Assembly: GCF_002723995.1 (NCBI RefSeq)
Contig: NZ_BEWP01000001.1
Coordinates: 1-64,000, forward strand
Origin: Gluconobacter kondonii
GTDB taxonomy: Bacteria > Pseudomonadota > Alphaproteobacteria > Acetobacterales > Acetobacteraceae
Direction of reading: 5' to 3'
Length of the DNA: 64,000 nucleotides
Position 1 is the stretch's first letter, and each line of letters begins with the position of its first letter. Shown here one piece after another: positions 54,927 through 63,559 of the stretch. The notes under the pieces are model-generated. The model saw only the letters and a program-made list of their open reading frames with translations. It made no database searches and was not told the origin of the DNA. A program made the translations under genes and the position numbers.

Positions 54927-56737
54927 TGTCAGGCAACCCAAACGGAGCTAGTCCAGGTTTGACCGAGGCCAACCAGAACCCAACCGCCAATCCCGTTCCG
55001 ACACCAAGCCGATCCGGCCTGAAACGACGCTACGGAGATTTCCCCAGCTTTGCAGCCGCACTCGACTACGCGGCGCAGGGTGAGAGCGGATTCAACATCT
55101 ATTCCGGTCGCGGACAGCTTCTTGAAGCTCTGCCCTACCGCCTGCTTCGTGAACAGGCCCGCTCCATGGCCTGCCGTCTGCTGGGTCTTGGCCTCACACC
55201 CGGCGACCGTGTTGCAATCGTCGCGGAAAGCGACGGCGATTTCGCCCGAATTTTCTTCGGCTGCCAGTATGCCGGCCTTGTTCCCGCGCCGCTTCCCCTC
55301 CCCGTCGCGTTCGGCGGCAAGGACGGGTATGTGGCAACACTGCGTGGCATGATCCAGAGCGCCGCCGCCCGTGCCGTCGTGGTGCCCGACGTGATCGGAA
55401 GCTGGACCGGCGATATCGTCGAGGGTCTGGATTTGGTCTTCGGCGGTTCTCCTGCCGATCTCAACCGCCATGCCGAAGCGCGCGTCGAGCTGCCGGAAAT
55501 TGCCCCGACAGCGCTGTCTTATCTCCAGTTTTCCTCGGGCAGCACCCGCTTTCCGATGGGCGTTTCGGTTACGCAGGCGGCTGGCATGGCCAACGCCCGT
55601 GCAATCGCCCGCGACGGCCTGCACGTCCACCCAGCCGAAGACCCGCGCGATGACCGCTGCGTGTCGTGGCTGCCGCTCTATCACGATATGGGCCTCGTCG
55701 GCTTCTTCCTGACACCCCTGACCTGCCAGCTTTCCGTTGACCTGCTGCCGACCCGCGAATTTGCGCGCCGTCCGCATGTCTGGCTGGACCTGATTTCGCG
55801 CAATCGCGGCACGATCGCTTACAGCCCGTCTTTCGGTTACGAACTCTGCTCTCGACGTAGCGGTCAGGCTGACCTGGACCTGTCTTGCTGGCGGATTGCA
55901 GGGATTGGTGGCGACATGATCCGCCATCACATCCTCGAAGGCTTTGCTGAACGGTTTGCGTCCAACGGTTTCCGCGCCAGCGCTTTTGTCGCGAGCTACG
56001 GCATGGCAGAAGCAACCCTCGCGATCAGCTTTGCTCCGCTCGACACAGGCATCCAGACCGACACGATCGATCTGCGCCGCCTTGAAAAAGATGGTATCGC
56101 GGAGCCTTCCAACAACCCGTCTCACCCGCTGCGCACTTTCGTGCTGTGCGGTGCAGCGTTGCCTGACCACCAGATCGAAGTCCGGGATGCGGCTGGCCGT
56201 GACTTGGCAGACCGGCAGGTCGGAACCGTCTATGTGCGCGGGCCGAGCCTCATGTGCGGTTATTTCCGGCGCCCTGACGAGACCGAAGAGGTTCTCGATG
56301 CAGATGGCTGGCTGAACACAGGCGATCTTGGTTATCACCTCAACGGTCAGATCGTCGTCACAGGACGCGCCAAGGACCTAATCATCATCAACGGTCGCAA
56401 TATCTGGCCGCAGGATCTGGAATGGTCCGCCGAAAGCGAGATCCCGGCCCTGCGTTCGCGCGACGTCGCAGTATTCTCCGTGGATGGCGAGGAAGGCGAA
56501 AAGATCGTGGCCCTCGTCCAGTGCCGTGCGAGCGAGGATGCGAGCCGCAACCAGCTTCGTGATGAGGTCACGAATCTGTTCCGTCGCCAGCACGGGGTGG
56601 ATGTCGACGTCATCCTCGTCCCGCCTCGCACGCTGCCTCAGACATCCTCTGGCAAGCTGACCCGCGCCAGAGCCAAGACCATGCTGCTCTCCGGGCAATT
56701 TGAACAGCAACCCGAAGCCACGTCTTCAGCTGCCTGA
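54926..56737 (+). CDS. Fatty acyl-AMP ligase of the sphingolipid cluster
   Basis: A 603-residue adenylate-forming enzyme of the fatty acyl-AMP ligase/acyl-ACP synthetase type. It activates a fatty acid as acyl-AMP and would load it on the ACP encoded next. Key segments: the P-loop-like LQFSSGSTRFPMGVSV (where the usual S-G-S-T-G-x-P-K-G reads S-G-S-T-R-x-P-M-G), AFVASYGMAEATLAISF, the acidic TGDLGYHLNGQIVVTGRAKD region, and the C-terminal QTSSGKLTRAR with the catalytic Lys. Thr/Pro-rich first 30 residues are disordered. The start overlaps the previous stop (TGATG). It corresponds to the ligase that pairs with ACP and serine palmitoyltransferase in alphaproteobacterial sphingolipid loci. Confidence 0.88.
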   Translation: MSGNPNGASPGLTEANQNPTANPVPTPSRSGLKRRYGDFPSFAAALDYAAQGESGFNIYSGRGQLLEALPYRLLREQARSMACRLLGLGLTPGDRVAIVAESDGDFARIFFGCQYAGLVPAPLPLPVAFGGKDGYVATLRGMIQSAAARAVVVPDVIGSWTGDIVEGLDLVFGGSPADLNRHAEARVELPEIAPTALSYLQFSSGSTRFPMGVSVTQAAGMANARAIARDGLHVHPAEDPRDDRCVSWLPLYHDMGLVGFFLTPLTCQLSVDLLPTREFARRPHVWLDLISRNRGTIAYSPSFGYELCSRRSGQADLDLSCWRIAGIGGDMIRHHILEGFAERFASNGFRASAFVASYGMAEATLAISFAPLDTGIQTDTIDLRRLEKDGIAEPSNNPSHPLRTFVLCGAALPDHQIEVRDAAGRDLADRQVGTVYVRGPSLMCGYFRRPDETEEVLDADGWLNTGDLGYHLNGQIVVTGRAKDLIIINGRNIWPQDLEWSAESEIPALRSRDVAVFSVDGEEGEKIVALVQCRASEDASRNQLRDEVTNLFRRQHGVDVDVILVPPRTLPQTSSGKLTRARAKTMLLSGQFEQQPEATSSAA

Positions 56738-56865
56738 GCCTCAGCTCCCGTTCGCCAAACTTCTTGATCAAAACAGAGGGCTGGCGAACGCGACGGGTTT
56801 GGAGCATAAGGCTTGCCCAAGATTGCATATATTCAAGCATGCACAGACATTGAGAGTTGAAGTCC

Positions 56866-57120
56866 ATGACTGACAGCATCACCGACATTTCCGCGATGAT
56901 CATTGAAAAACTGCTTGCCAACCCGAAAGTTCCCCGGGACATCGATGGCAACAGCAAGATTGTCGAAGACCTTGCCTTTGACAGTCTGGCCGTCATGAAT
57001 TTCGTCATGGAAATCGAAGATGAGCTCGACGTTTCCGTACCCCTCGACAAGCTGGCTGATATCCGGACCATCAACGATCTGGCCGCCTGCCTGCTGACAC
57101 TGAAGGCCGCTCAGGCGTGA
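56866..57120 (+). CDS. Acyl carrier protein dedicated to serine palmitoyltransferase
   Basis: An 84-residue acidic ACP. The 4'-phosphopantetheine attachment serine is Ser40 in LAFDSLAVMNFVMEIEDEL. Four-helix ACP layout with VEDLAFDSL before helix II and DIRTINDLAACLL at the end. ATG 56866 is preferred to TTG 56857. It lies 128 bases after the acyl-AMP ligase and its stop overlaps the GTG start of serine palmitoyltransferase, so a dedicated carrier that hands palmitate to that enzyme is likely. Housekeeping AcpP has a different DSLDTVE motif. Confidence 0.9.
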   Translation: MTDSITDISAMIIEKLLANPKVPRDIDGNSKIVEDLAFDSLAVMNFVMEIEDELDVSVPLDKLADIRTINDLAACLLTLKAAQA

Positions 57121-58310
57121 TCGATATTTTTGCCAAACATGCAGGACTGCGCGAGTCTTATGACGGTCTGACGGCAACGTCTCCGCGCAATCCGTTCGAA
57201 GTTGTGATTGAACGCCCGGTTTCCGCCAGCGTCGGCATTATTGAAGGCCGTGAAACGCTCCTGTTCGGGACCAACAACTACCTCGGTCTGAGTCAGTCTA
57301 AAAAAGCCATCGAAGCCGCTGTGGAAACAGCAGAAACGATGGGCGTCGGCACGACGGGTTCGCGTATCGCCAATGGTACTTTCGGCTTGCATCGCAAGCT
57401 GGAAACCCGTCTGGCTGAATTCTTCCGGCGCAAGCACTGCATGGTGTTTTCTACCGGGTATCAGGCTAACCTGGGTACGATTTCAGCACTCGTAAACAAA
57501 GACGATGTCCTTCTGCTTGATGCGGACAGCCATGCCAGCATCTATGACGGTGCCAAACTGTCCGGTGCGCAGGTCATCCGCTTCCGCCACAATGATCCGG
57601 TCGATCTGGAAAAGCGCCTTGCGCGTCTCAAGGATCATCCCGGCGCGAAGCTGATTGTCGCCGAGGGCATCTATTCCATGACGGGCAATGTCGCCCCTCT
57701 GGACAAATTCGTGGACATCAAGACGCGCCACGGTGCTTATCTGATGGCTGACGAAGCCCATTCGTTCGGCGTCATGGGTACGCATGGCCGTGGCGTTGCA
57801 GAAGTTCAGGGCTGCGAAGACGGGATCGACTTCGTGGTTGGGACCTTCTCCAAGTCGCTTGGTACCGTCGGCGGATATTGCGTCACGGACCATGACGGCG
57901 TTGACCTGATGCGCCTGTGCTCACGGCCCTACATGTTCACGGCGTCCCTTCCCCCCGAGATCATTGCCGCCACCATGGCAGCGCTCGAGGACATGCAGGA
58001 ACACCCGGAACTGCGGACGAAGCTTCAGGACAATGCGGCCCGTCTGCATGCAGGTCTTCAGAAGGCTGGCCTCAAGACCGGTGAACATATCTCCCCCGTC
58101 GTGGCCGTAACGCTTGAAACCGTGGATCAGGCCGTCGCTTTCTGGAACGCACTGCTGGAAAACGGGGTGTACGTGAACCTCTCGTTGCCCCCGGCAACAC
58201 CTGACAACCGACCTCTGCTGCGTTGTTCGGTGATGGCGGCCCATTCGCCCGAGGAAATCGACCGCGCGATCGCAGTCTTCGGCGAAGTCGCCAGACATTT
58301 CGGGCTATAA
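57117..58310 (+). CDS. spt: Serine palmitoyltransferase
   Basis: A 397-residue PLP-dependent alpha-oxoamine synthase that condenses L-serine with a palmitoyl thioester to 3-ketosphinganine, the first step of sphingolipid synthesis. The PLP lysine is Lys246 in VGTFSKSLGTVGGYCV; His139 in DADSHASIYDG stacks on PLP; Asp212 and His215 in LMADEAHSFGV bind the ring. TNNYLGLS and GTTGSRIANGTFGLH are also diagnostic. The TFSKSLGTVGGY form (with T-V-G-G) distinguishes it from AONS and KBL. GTG 57117 overlaps the ACP stop (GTGA), so translation is coupled. A bidirectional terminator follows 5 bases after the stop. The bacterial enzyme is soluble. Confidence 0.93.
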   Translation: MIDIFAKHAGLRESYDGLTATSPRNPFEVVIERPVSASVGIIEGRETLLFGTNNYLGLSQSKKAIEAAVETAETMGVGTTGSRIANGTFGLHRKLETRLAEFFRRKHCMVFSTGYQANLGTISALVNKDDVLLLDADSHASIYDGAKLSGAQVIRFRHNDPVDLEKRLARLKDHPGAKLIVAEGIYSMTGNVAPLDKFVDIKTRHGAYLMADEAHSFGVMGTHGRGVAEVQGCEDGIDFVVGTFSKSLGTVGGYCVTDHDGVDLMRLCSRPYMFTASLPPEIIAATMAALEDMQEHPELRTKLQDNAARLHAGLQKAGLKTGEHISPVVAVTLETVDQAVAFWNALLENGVYVNLSLPPATPDNRPLLRCSVMAAHSPEEIDRAIAVFGEVARHFGL

Positions 58311-58315
58311 TCCAT

Positions 58316-58348
58316 AAAAAAGGGGGATCCAACGGATCCCCCTTTTTT
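58316..58348. terminator. Bidirectional terminator after spt
   Basis: A-tract (58316-58321), arms gggggatcc (58322-58330) and ggatccccc (58334-58342) around aac, then six T (58343-58348). It serves spt on the plus strand and the nucleotidyltransferase-like gene on the minus strand, whose TAA stop (58349-58347) lies partly in the T-tract. Confidence 0.93.
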
Positions 58349-59285
58349 ATGCTTTCGGGCGGCCCAACAGCTTTCGGGCACGCCACAGAAGTCGTGGCAG
58401 CATCACAAGCGGATGCCGACGCTCAAAGGGCGACAACTGCATATCAAAACCGGTATGACGCTGTATTTTCCACGCCAGATAGGACGCGCCGTTTTCGAAG
58501 GTGAATGCTGCTTTTAGCAGTCGGGCCACATTCCTTGGACGGCCGGATGTCTGCACCAGCGCCCAGCGATGGACGGCTTTTCGACGCAGAGTCGTACTCA
58601 AAACAGGCTCCAGAGTATCGCCATGAGCGGAGAACTGAAGTCCTGCCCTTGCCCATCCCAGCGGCAGCAGGGCCGCGTAACGCTCCTCCTGTCCTTCCAG
58701 AATGCTGTTACCACGTCCCTTTTTCTCAACCCGCAATTCAGACGCATAAGTATGGGCGAATAGGGTTTGCCAGAACTCCAGCGCCGTCATGGAAGGCGTA
58801 CCCAGCAGAGCAGCCCAGCATGAGGCCGTCGTCACACATCCCACAATCAGAGTGAGAAGAGAGTCCGCGCTCTCCGGTCCGCGCACCCAGACCAGCCGGA
58901 CCGGCTGGCAGAAACGGGCCCAGATCGTGGTGTCCAAAGCGCCAAGGCTGGTGCGGGCGGCAAACTGCTCACGGGAGAGCACTGCAATCTTTGCGCGCAG
59001 AACGCGGTCCTGATATCGAAATTCCGAATACCGCACATTGGGCGGCAGCACGAGATTTCCGGTCCGGGCGATCAACCCGCCTGAAAAGCCTTCTGCATTT
59101 TCGGTAACAATATAGAAATCAAGAATACCGTCCGGATCGGACTTACGCAGCAGCGAGCCATAAAACAGCACGCCAAGTGGCAGCTCAGGACAAGCACGGG
59201 CCAAAGCATCCGCAAAAGCGCTGACACCGGGATCGACAGGAGTGGTCAGTTCACCGATCAGCCGCCGTTCGAGCGCGTCAGGCAT
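58347..59285 (-). CDS. Nucleotidyltransferase-fold protein of the sphingolipid cluster
   Basis: A 312-residue protein. LPLGVLFYGSLLRKSDPDG followed by ILDFYIV has the G-S ... D-x-(D) arrangement of the nucleotidyltransferase fold (Gly43-Ser44, Asp50, Asp52, Asp56). The remainder is unfamiliar, with a hydrophobic middle (LLTLIVGCVTTASCWAALLG) and a basic C-terminus ending in RRHPLVMLPRLLWRARKLL, which could be a membrane-associating helix. It overlaps the kinase-family gene by 8 bases and follows it in the same operon. A role in activating a head group (for example CDP transfer) fits but is not shown. The longer start at 59309 is possible. Confidence 0.6.
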   Translation of the reverse strand: MPDALERRLIGELTTPVDPGVSAFADALARACPELPLGVLFYGSLLRKSDPDGILDFYIVTENAEGFSGGLIARTGNLVLPPNVRYSEFRYQDRVLRAKIAVLSREQFAARTSLGALDTTIWARFCQPVRLVWVRGPESADSLLTLIVGCVTTASCWAALLGTPSMTALEFWQTLFAHTYASELRVEKKGRGNSILEGQEERYAALLPLGWARAGLQFSAHGDTLEPVLSTTLRRKAVHRWALVQTSGRPRNVARLLKAAFTFENGASYLAWKIQRHTGFDMQLSPFERRHPLVMLPRLLWRARKLLGRPKA

Positions 59286-60243
59286 GGAGAAACCGGAAAC
59301 CGGGCGCACGTTCCAGCCTCAACACACCATCTGGCGCGGCGCTGAAAACTTCTCCGTCGAGGACAAAATCGCTGTCGGTCACGAGCGTCATGTCGTCCGT
59401 GCGGCCACTGACGTAATCGGGATGGCGACGCAACCAGCGCGGCGCACGACCACACAGGAGCGCCCATGTCGCTCGCAGAAGACTTTCGGGCTGTGCGCTG
59501 ACATCAAGATATCGAAGACCCTCGACATTCGGTTCAGCATCCCAGAACGGCCAGATCCCGCGTGACAGGCACGAGAGCCCCGTTACAAGAAACATGAAGC
59601 TCTGCCCATCATAGACATGACCGCCTGTCTCGATCCGAAGCGGATCTCCCCGGAGCCATGCTTCACGGCTTTTGCGGAACATGAGACTGACGAACGTGGT
59701 AAGAAGCGTGATACCGACGGCCAGATCATGCGGCGCAAAACGCAGAACCGTGGGCGAATGCGCGATGCGGACAGCACGCGCAAATCCGGCACACCCTCCA
59801 AAAAGCCCAAGCACAGGCATCCGGTCAGTTCCGGGCCAGGACAGACGCATCGGCGTACGGATGCTGGAGCGCAGGGCCCCTGCCTTCAGACGACGGATGG
59901 CTTCCATACCCCGCAGACCAAACCCCACGTCGCTGGCAATCAGGTTCGTATTGCCCGAGGCCAGAACCACGATATCCGGTAGGCGGTCTGCGGGATAGGC
60001 GCGTGCAATGGCAGTCAGGGCCGTACTGACCGTCCCGTCTCCGCCATCAATAATAATGGTGTCGATACCCCGTTCGTAGAGCTGGCGAACATGAGCGGTG
60101 GTTCCTTCCCGACTGTCGGAGGGAACGAAATCCTTCCCCAAAAGGGCCTGAGCCTCGACAGCAAAACTGGAACCGTTCCGGCGGTTTTTCCGGCTACGGG
60201 CATTATGGATCAAGGCTATGCGCACTAGGGAGGCAATCTTCAT
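59278..60243 (-). CDS. Diacylglycerol/ceramide kinase-family lipid kinase
   Basis: A 321-residue lipid kinase of the DAGK_cat family. RIALIHNARSRKN opens the domain; IDGGDGTVSTALTAIA (GGDGT, 67-71) is the nucleotide-binding loop and VLASGNTNLIASDVG the following conserved strand. The C-terminal DDMTLVTDSDFVLDGEVF with DGE is also canonical. Members phosphorylate diacylglycerol, sphingoid bases or ceramide. Because it sits beside serine palmitoyltransferase, phosphorylation of ceramide is the best guess. It is coupled by an 8-base overlap to the nucleotidyltransferase-like gene and is divergent from the metallophosphoesterase gene. Confidence 0.83.
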   Translation of the reverse strand: MKIASLVRIALIHNARSRKNRRNGSSFAVEAQALLGKDFVPSDSREGTTAHVRQLYERGIDTIIIDGGDGTVSTALTAIARAYPADRLPDIVVLASGNTNLIASDVGFGLRGMEAIRRLKAGALRSSIRTPMRLSWPGTDRMPVLGLFGGCAGFARAVRIAHSPTVLRFAPHDLAVGITLLTTFVSLMFRKSREAWLRGDPLRIETGGHVYDGQSFMFLVTGLSCLSRGIWPFWDAEPNVEGLRYLDVSAQPESLLRATWALLCGRAPRWLRRHPDYVSGRTDDMTLVTDSDFVLDGEVFSAAPDGVLRLERAPGFRFLHA

Positions 60244-60363
60244 ATGGCGTTCGGCTATGCGGGCGGGTCTAGCACGGCTATGATGGAACTGCCAGAACGG
60301 CACATCCCGGCAGTCCCGGGCGCCGTCTCATGGCGTGGATACTGACAAGGCCTTTCTTTGATC

Positions 60364-61302
60364 ATGACCCCTGACCTGCCCGCAGATCCCCTCGCGTCGC
60401 GGCACACGTCCCCTGTCACAACGCCTCATGTCACATTGGCCCATATTTCAGACCCGCATCTGCCTCCGCCGCCCGTTCACTGGCGTGCGGCGCTCAACAA
60501 GCGCGCCCTGAGCCTTCTGTCCTGGAAGAAGCACCGCCAGTACGTCCATCTCGCGCAGACCTGCGCTGCACTGGTGAAGGATATCGGACGCACAGGCGTG
60601 GACACGATCCTGGTAAGCGGGGATCTGACCAATTTCGGAACGCCGGACGAATTTGCCGAGGCCGCCCGCTGGCTGGAAGCACTCCCCGCTCCGGCTCTTG
60701 TGATTCCCGGCAATCATGACTGCATGGTCCGGCAATCGGCTTCCGTCGGACTGGATCAGTGGGAACGCTGGTCCTCGCGACAATATCCGTATGTGCGTCT
60801 GCAGAACGGGGTTGCGATCATTGGCGTTAATTCCGGCATCCCTACAGCCCCTTTCATGGCTTACGGTCGCGTTGGACGCAGGCAGCGGGAACGGCTTGAA
60901 GCTCTGCTGGAGCAGCTTGGAAAAGAAGGACTGTGCCGGGTGGTGATGATCCACCATCCCCCAAAGCGCGGCCTCGTCCCCTGGCGCAAATCCTTGCTGG
61001 ATTACCGCGAGGTTGCCGCCCTCCTGCGACGGGCCGGAGCGGAACTCGTCCTGCACGGTCATTCGCATGACGCGACGCTGACGCATATCGCCGGAACGGA
61101 TATTCCGTTGCTGGGCGTGGCCTCGGCTTCCCTGACAGATGACCGCCCTCACCGCCAGGCCTGCTGGAATCATCTGACAATCCATCCATATGAAGAAGGC
61201 TGGAAAATCGATCTGGCCCGTCACCGGCTGGATGGTTCGGTCAGCGAGCGGGCCTCATGGAAGAGATCCGGGCGGAAACAGGCAGGAAGGACAGGCGCGT
61301 GA
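60364..61302 (+). CDS. Calcineurin-like metallophosphoesterase of the sphingolipid cluster
   Basis: A 312-residue two-metal phosphoesterase. All signature blocks are present: HISDPHL (Asp30, His32), VSGDLTNFG (Asp85, Asn88), PGNHDC (Asn115, His116, Asp117), MIHHPP and LHGHSHDATL. The C-terminus is basic (RSGRKQAGR). The family hydrolyses phosphate mono- or diesters, including lipid-linked ones such as in LpxH. The substrate here may be a phosphorylated lipid intermediate, given the neighbours; it is divergent from the kinase and coupled to the LptF-like gene by a GTGA overlap. ATG 60364 is chosen over TTG 60358. Confidence 0.83.
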   Translation: MTPDLPADPLASRHTSPVTTPHVTLAHISDPHLPPPPVHWRAALNKRALSLLSWKKHRQYVHLAQTCAALVKDIGRTGVDTILVSGDLTNFGTPDEFAEAARWLEALPAPALVIPGNHDCMVRQSASVGLDQWERWSSRQYPYVRLQNGVAIIGVNSGIPTAPFMAYGRVGRRQRERLEALLEQLGKEGLCRVVMIHHPPKRGLVPWRKSLLDYREVAALLRRAGAELVLHGHSHDATLTHIAGTDIPLLGVASASLTDDRPHRQACWNHLTIHPYEEGWKIDLARHRLDGSVSERASWKRSGRKQAGRTGA

Positions 61303-62453
61303 AACAGCGGGCCAATATTCTGGACCGCTATCTGCTGACACAGATGGCGCCGCCATTTGCAATCGCGCTTCTGGCGATGCTGGTCGCCCTGCTGCTCGAA
61401 CGCCTGCTGTCGCTTTTCGACTATCTCGCTTCCGCGGGAAGCTCTCTTGCGACCTGCATCGCGCTCCTGACGGATCTGCTGCCCCATTATTTCGGCATCG
61501 CCCTACCCGCAGCGTTGTGCATCGCAGTCTTCCTGACCATCCGCGGCATGAGTGACAACAACGAGATCGACGCTCTTCAGGCAGGTCGCGTCTCGCTCAT
61601 GCGGATCAGCCGTCCTTTCATGATCGTCGGCCTGCTTCTCGGTGCGGCGAGCGTGTTCCTGTACGGCTATATCCAGCCCGTGGCCCGGTATGACTATCGC
61701 GCAGGCTTCTATTTTGCCGAACATACCGGCTGGGCGCCCCATCTTCAGGCCGGGATGTTCGCCTCCACCTCCAGCAAAGCCGTCATGACCGCAGACAGTG
61801 TCAGCCATGCCGGAACCCGCCTCAAACGCGTTTTCATCCGCGAAGTTAGCCCCAGTGGGGTCGCCCACATCATCACGGCGCAAACTGGCGCGCTGACCAT
61901 TTCGGAAAAAACGCGTAGCACGCGCCTCGATCTGTGGAACGGAGAAATCGTGGACGATCCGTTTCAGGCCACCCATCCTCACAAGCCGACAGTGACGCAT
62001 TTCGAACATGTCGTCCGCGTCATCGACCGTCCGGACAAGGAAACCGCGTTCCGCACACGCGGAGCGGACGAGCGTGAACTGACCCTGCTCGAACTGGCAC
62101 ACGACCTGCGCTACGGCCTGCCGGGCATCGAATACCGCACACTCCGGGCTGAAATGGACTTCCGCATGGCCCGCGCCATTGCCATTCCCTTCATTCCTCC
62201 CCTCGCAGTCGCACTGGCCATCAGCGCGAGACGACGCAAATCCGTCTGGGGCCTGATTGCCGTCGCGGTCATTCTGATCGGCTTCGACCAGACTTTAATG
62301 TTCGGCCACAGCCTCGCCTCCACGGGTCGTCTGCCGATCTGGCTGGCGATCTGGGTGCCGGAAGCCCTGTTCTGCATAGGCTGTCTCGCGGCCCTGCTGC
62401 GCCGTTCCCGCGGTTCGTGGCGCCGTCGCCTGCTGAAACGGGCCGCAGCATGA
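61299..62453 (+). CDS. LptF/LptG-family (YjgP/YjgQ) permease, first of pair
   Basis: A 384-residue inner-membrane protein of the YjgP/YjgQ (LptF/LptG) family: ILDRYLLTQMAPPFAIALLA is the conserved first helix, followed by two more helices and MRISRPFMIVGLLLGAASVF, a periplasmic beta-jellyroll (about 125-270) and three C-terminal helices (about 285-375). LptF/LptG form the transmembrane dimer of the ABC exporter that extracts lipopolysaccharide. I chose GTG 61299, because AGGAAGGA (61284-61291) is 7 bases before it and its GTGA overlaps the stop of the phosphoesterase gene; ATG 61257 is the alternative. No LptB gene is adjacent. It may be the general LPS exporter or a special one for sphingolipid. 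Confidence 0.85.
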   Translation: MKQRANILDRYLLTQMAPPFAIALLAMLVALLLERLLSLFDYLASAGSSLATCIALLTDLLPHYFGIALPAALCIAVFLTIRGMSDNNEIDALQAGRVSLMRISRPFMIVGLLLGAASVFLYGYIQPVARYDYRAGFYFAEHTGWAPHLQAGMFASTSSKAVMTADSVSHAGTRLKRVFIREVSPSGVAHIITAQTGALTISEKTRSTRLDLWNGEIVDDPFQATHPHKPTVTHFEHVVRVIDRPDKETAFRTRGADERELTLLELAHDLRYGLPGIEYRTLRAEMDFRMARAIAIPFIPPLAVALAISARRRKSVWGLIAVAVILIGFDQTLMFGHSLASTGRLPIWLAIWVPEALFCIGCLAALLRRSRGSWRRRLLKRAAA

Positions 62454-63559
62454 CCGCCTCTACGCCTCCCATGCCGCGTTTCGTGCTCATCAAGGCGCTC
62501 AACCGGGCCCTGCTGGGCCGGTTCATGTTGTGCGGTGTCGTGCTCGTCTCTCTGCTGGAAATTCTGGCCCTGATGGAGAAGACGACACCGATCCTGAACC
62601 GGCATCTCGGTCTTCGCGGGATTCTGACCTTCGCGTTCCTGCATCTACCTGCACTCAGCATCGACATCCTGCCGCTGGCCTTCATGGTCGGCGCGCTCTT
62701 TCTGCTGACGCAGATGACGCTGTCGAGCGAAATCTCCGCCTTACGCGCAGCCGGACTTTCGACACCCGCGCTGTATCGCCTGCTCCTACCCGCCGTTCTG
62801 ATTGTCGGCATCGGCGGCACCTGCGCTCAATACTGGCTTGTTCCGCCCTGCGAAAACGCTCTCACCACATGGTGGAACCGAACAGATCCTCTGGCCGGAC
62901 AGGACGGACAACCCGAAGACAACATCCTGTGGTTTCGCGCAGGGCCAACACTGGTCCGGATCGGGCAGATCGCCCAGGGAGGATATTTCCTGCGGGATGT
63001 GACGATCTATCACCGTGACTCCACGGGGTTGCTCACCGGAACCGAACACACAAATACGCTAACCTACACACAGGGCCAGTGGCATCCTGATGGTGCGCAG
63101 GATCTTTCCCTTTCCGAAGACAAATCGTTCGTAAATGTCACAACGGGCGATAGCACCTTCATTATCCCCGCCACCCCATCCACCATCATGACACTGTCCC
63201 AGAGCGGTGCTTTCGTCACACCGGGGCAGATCAGTGCCATTCTGCACAAGGGGGCTCCGGCAAGTCTGCCCAGAGCCACCTACCGCATGGCCCTCTTTGG
63301 CGGCATGATTTTACCGTTCGAAATTGCAGTAATGCTTCTATTGACGCTTCCGGTGATCTATATCCCTCCCCGTGCAGGACTTCGAAATCCGCTTCCGGTG
63401 TATGTTCTTGGCGCCGGAATGGGCTTCGTCATCCTGCAGGGAATGATTTCCGCACTTGGAAACGCAGGCACGCTGCCAGCCCCGCTGGCTGTCAGCGTCG
63501 GGCCATTGCTTGGCGCCCTTCTGGGTTTAACCTGGGTCCTGCGGATGGAGGAACGATGA
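62450..63559 (+). CDS. LptF/LptG-family permease, second of pair
   Basis: A 369-residue partner of the preceding permease, with the same three-helix, jellyroll, three-helix plan. FMLCGVVLVSLLEILALMEK and SSEISALRAAGLSTPALYRL are the family's first helix and coupling segment; the jellyroll spans about 125-270, including FLRDVTIYHRDSTG. ATG 62450 overlaps the previous stop (ATGA). Together the pair could form the membrane part of an exporter that carries a lipid across the periplasm along a jellyroll bridge. The following hydroxylase gene overlaps by 4 bases, so lipid tailoring and transport are coupled. Confidence 0.85.
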   Translation: MTASTPPMPRFVLIKALNRALLGRFMLCGVVLVSLLEILALMEKTTPILNRHLGLRGILTFAFLHLPALSIDILPLAFMVGALFLLTQMTLSSEISALRAAGLSTPALYRLLLPAVLIVGIGGTCAQYWLVPPCENALTTWWNRTDPLAGQDGQPEDNILWFRAGPTLVRIGQIAQGGYFLRDVTIYHRDSTGLLTGTEHTNTLTYTQGQWHPDGAQDLSLSEDKSFVNVTTGDSTFIIPATPSTIMTLSQSGAFVTPGQISAILHKGAPASLPRATYRMALFGGMILPFEIAVMLLLTLPVIYIPPRAGLRNPLPVYVLGAGMGFVILQGMISALGNAGTLPAPLAVSVGPLLGALLGLTWVLRMEER

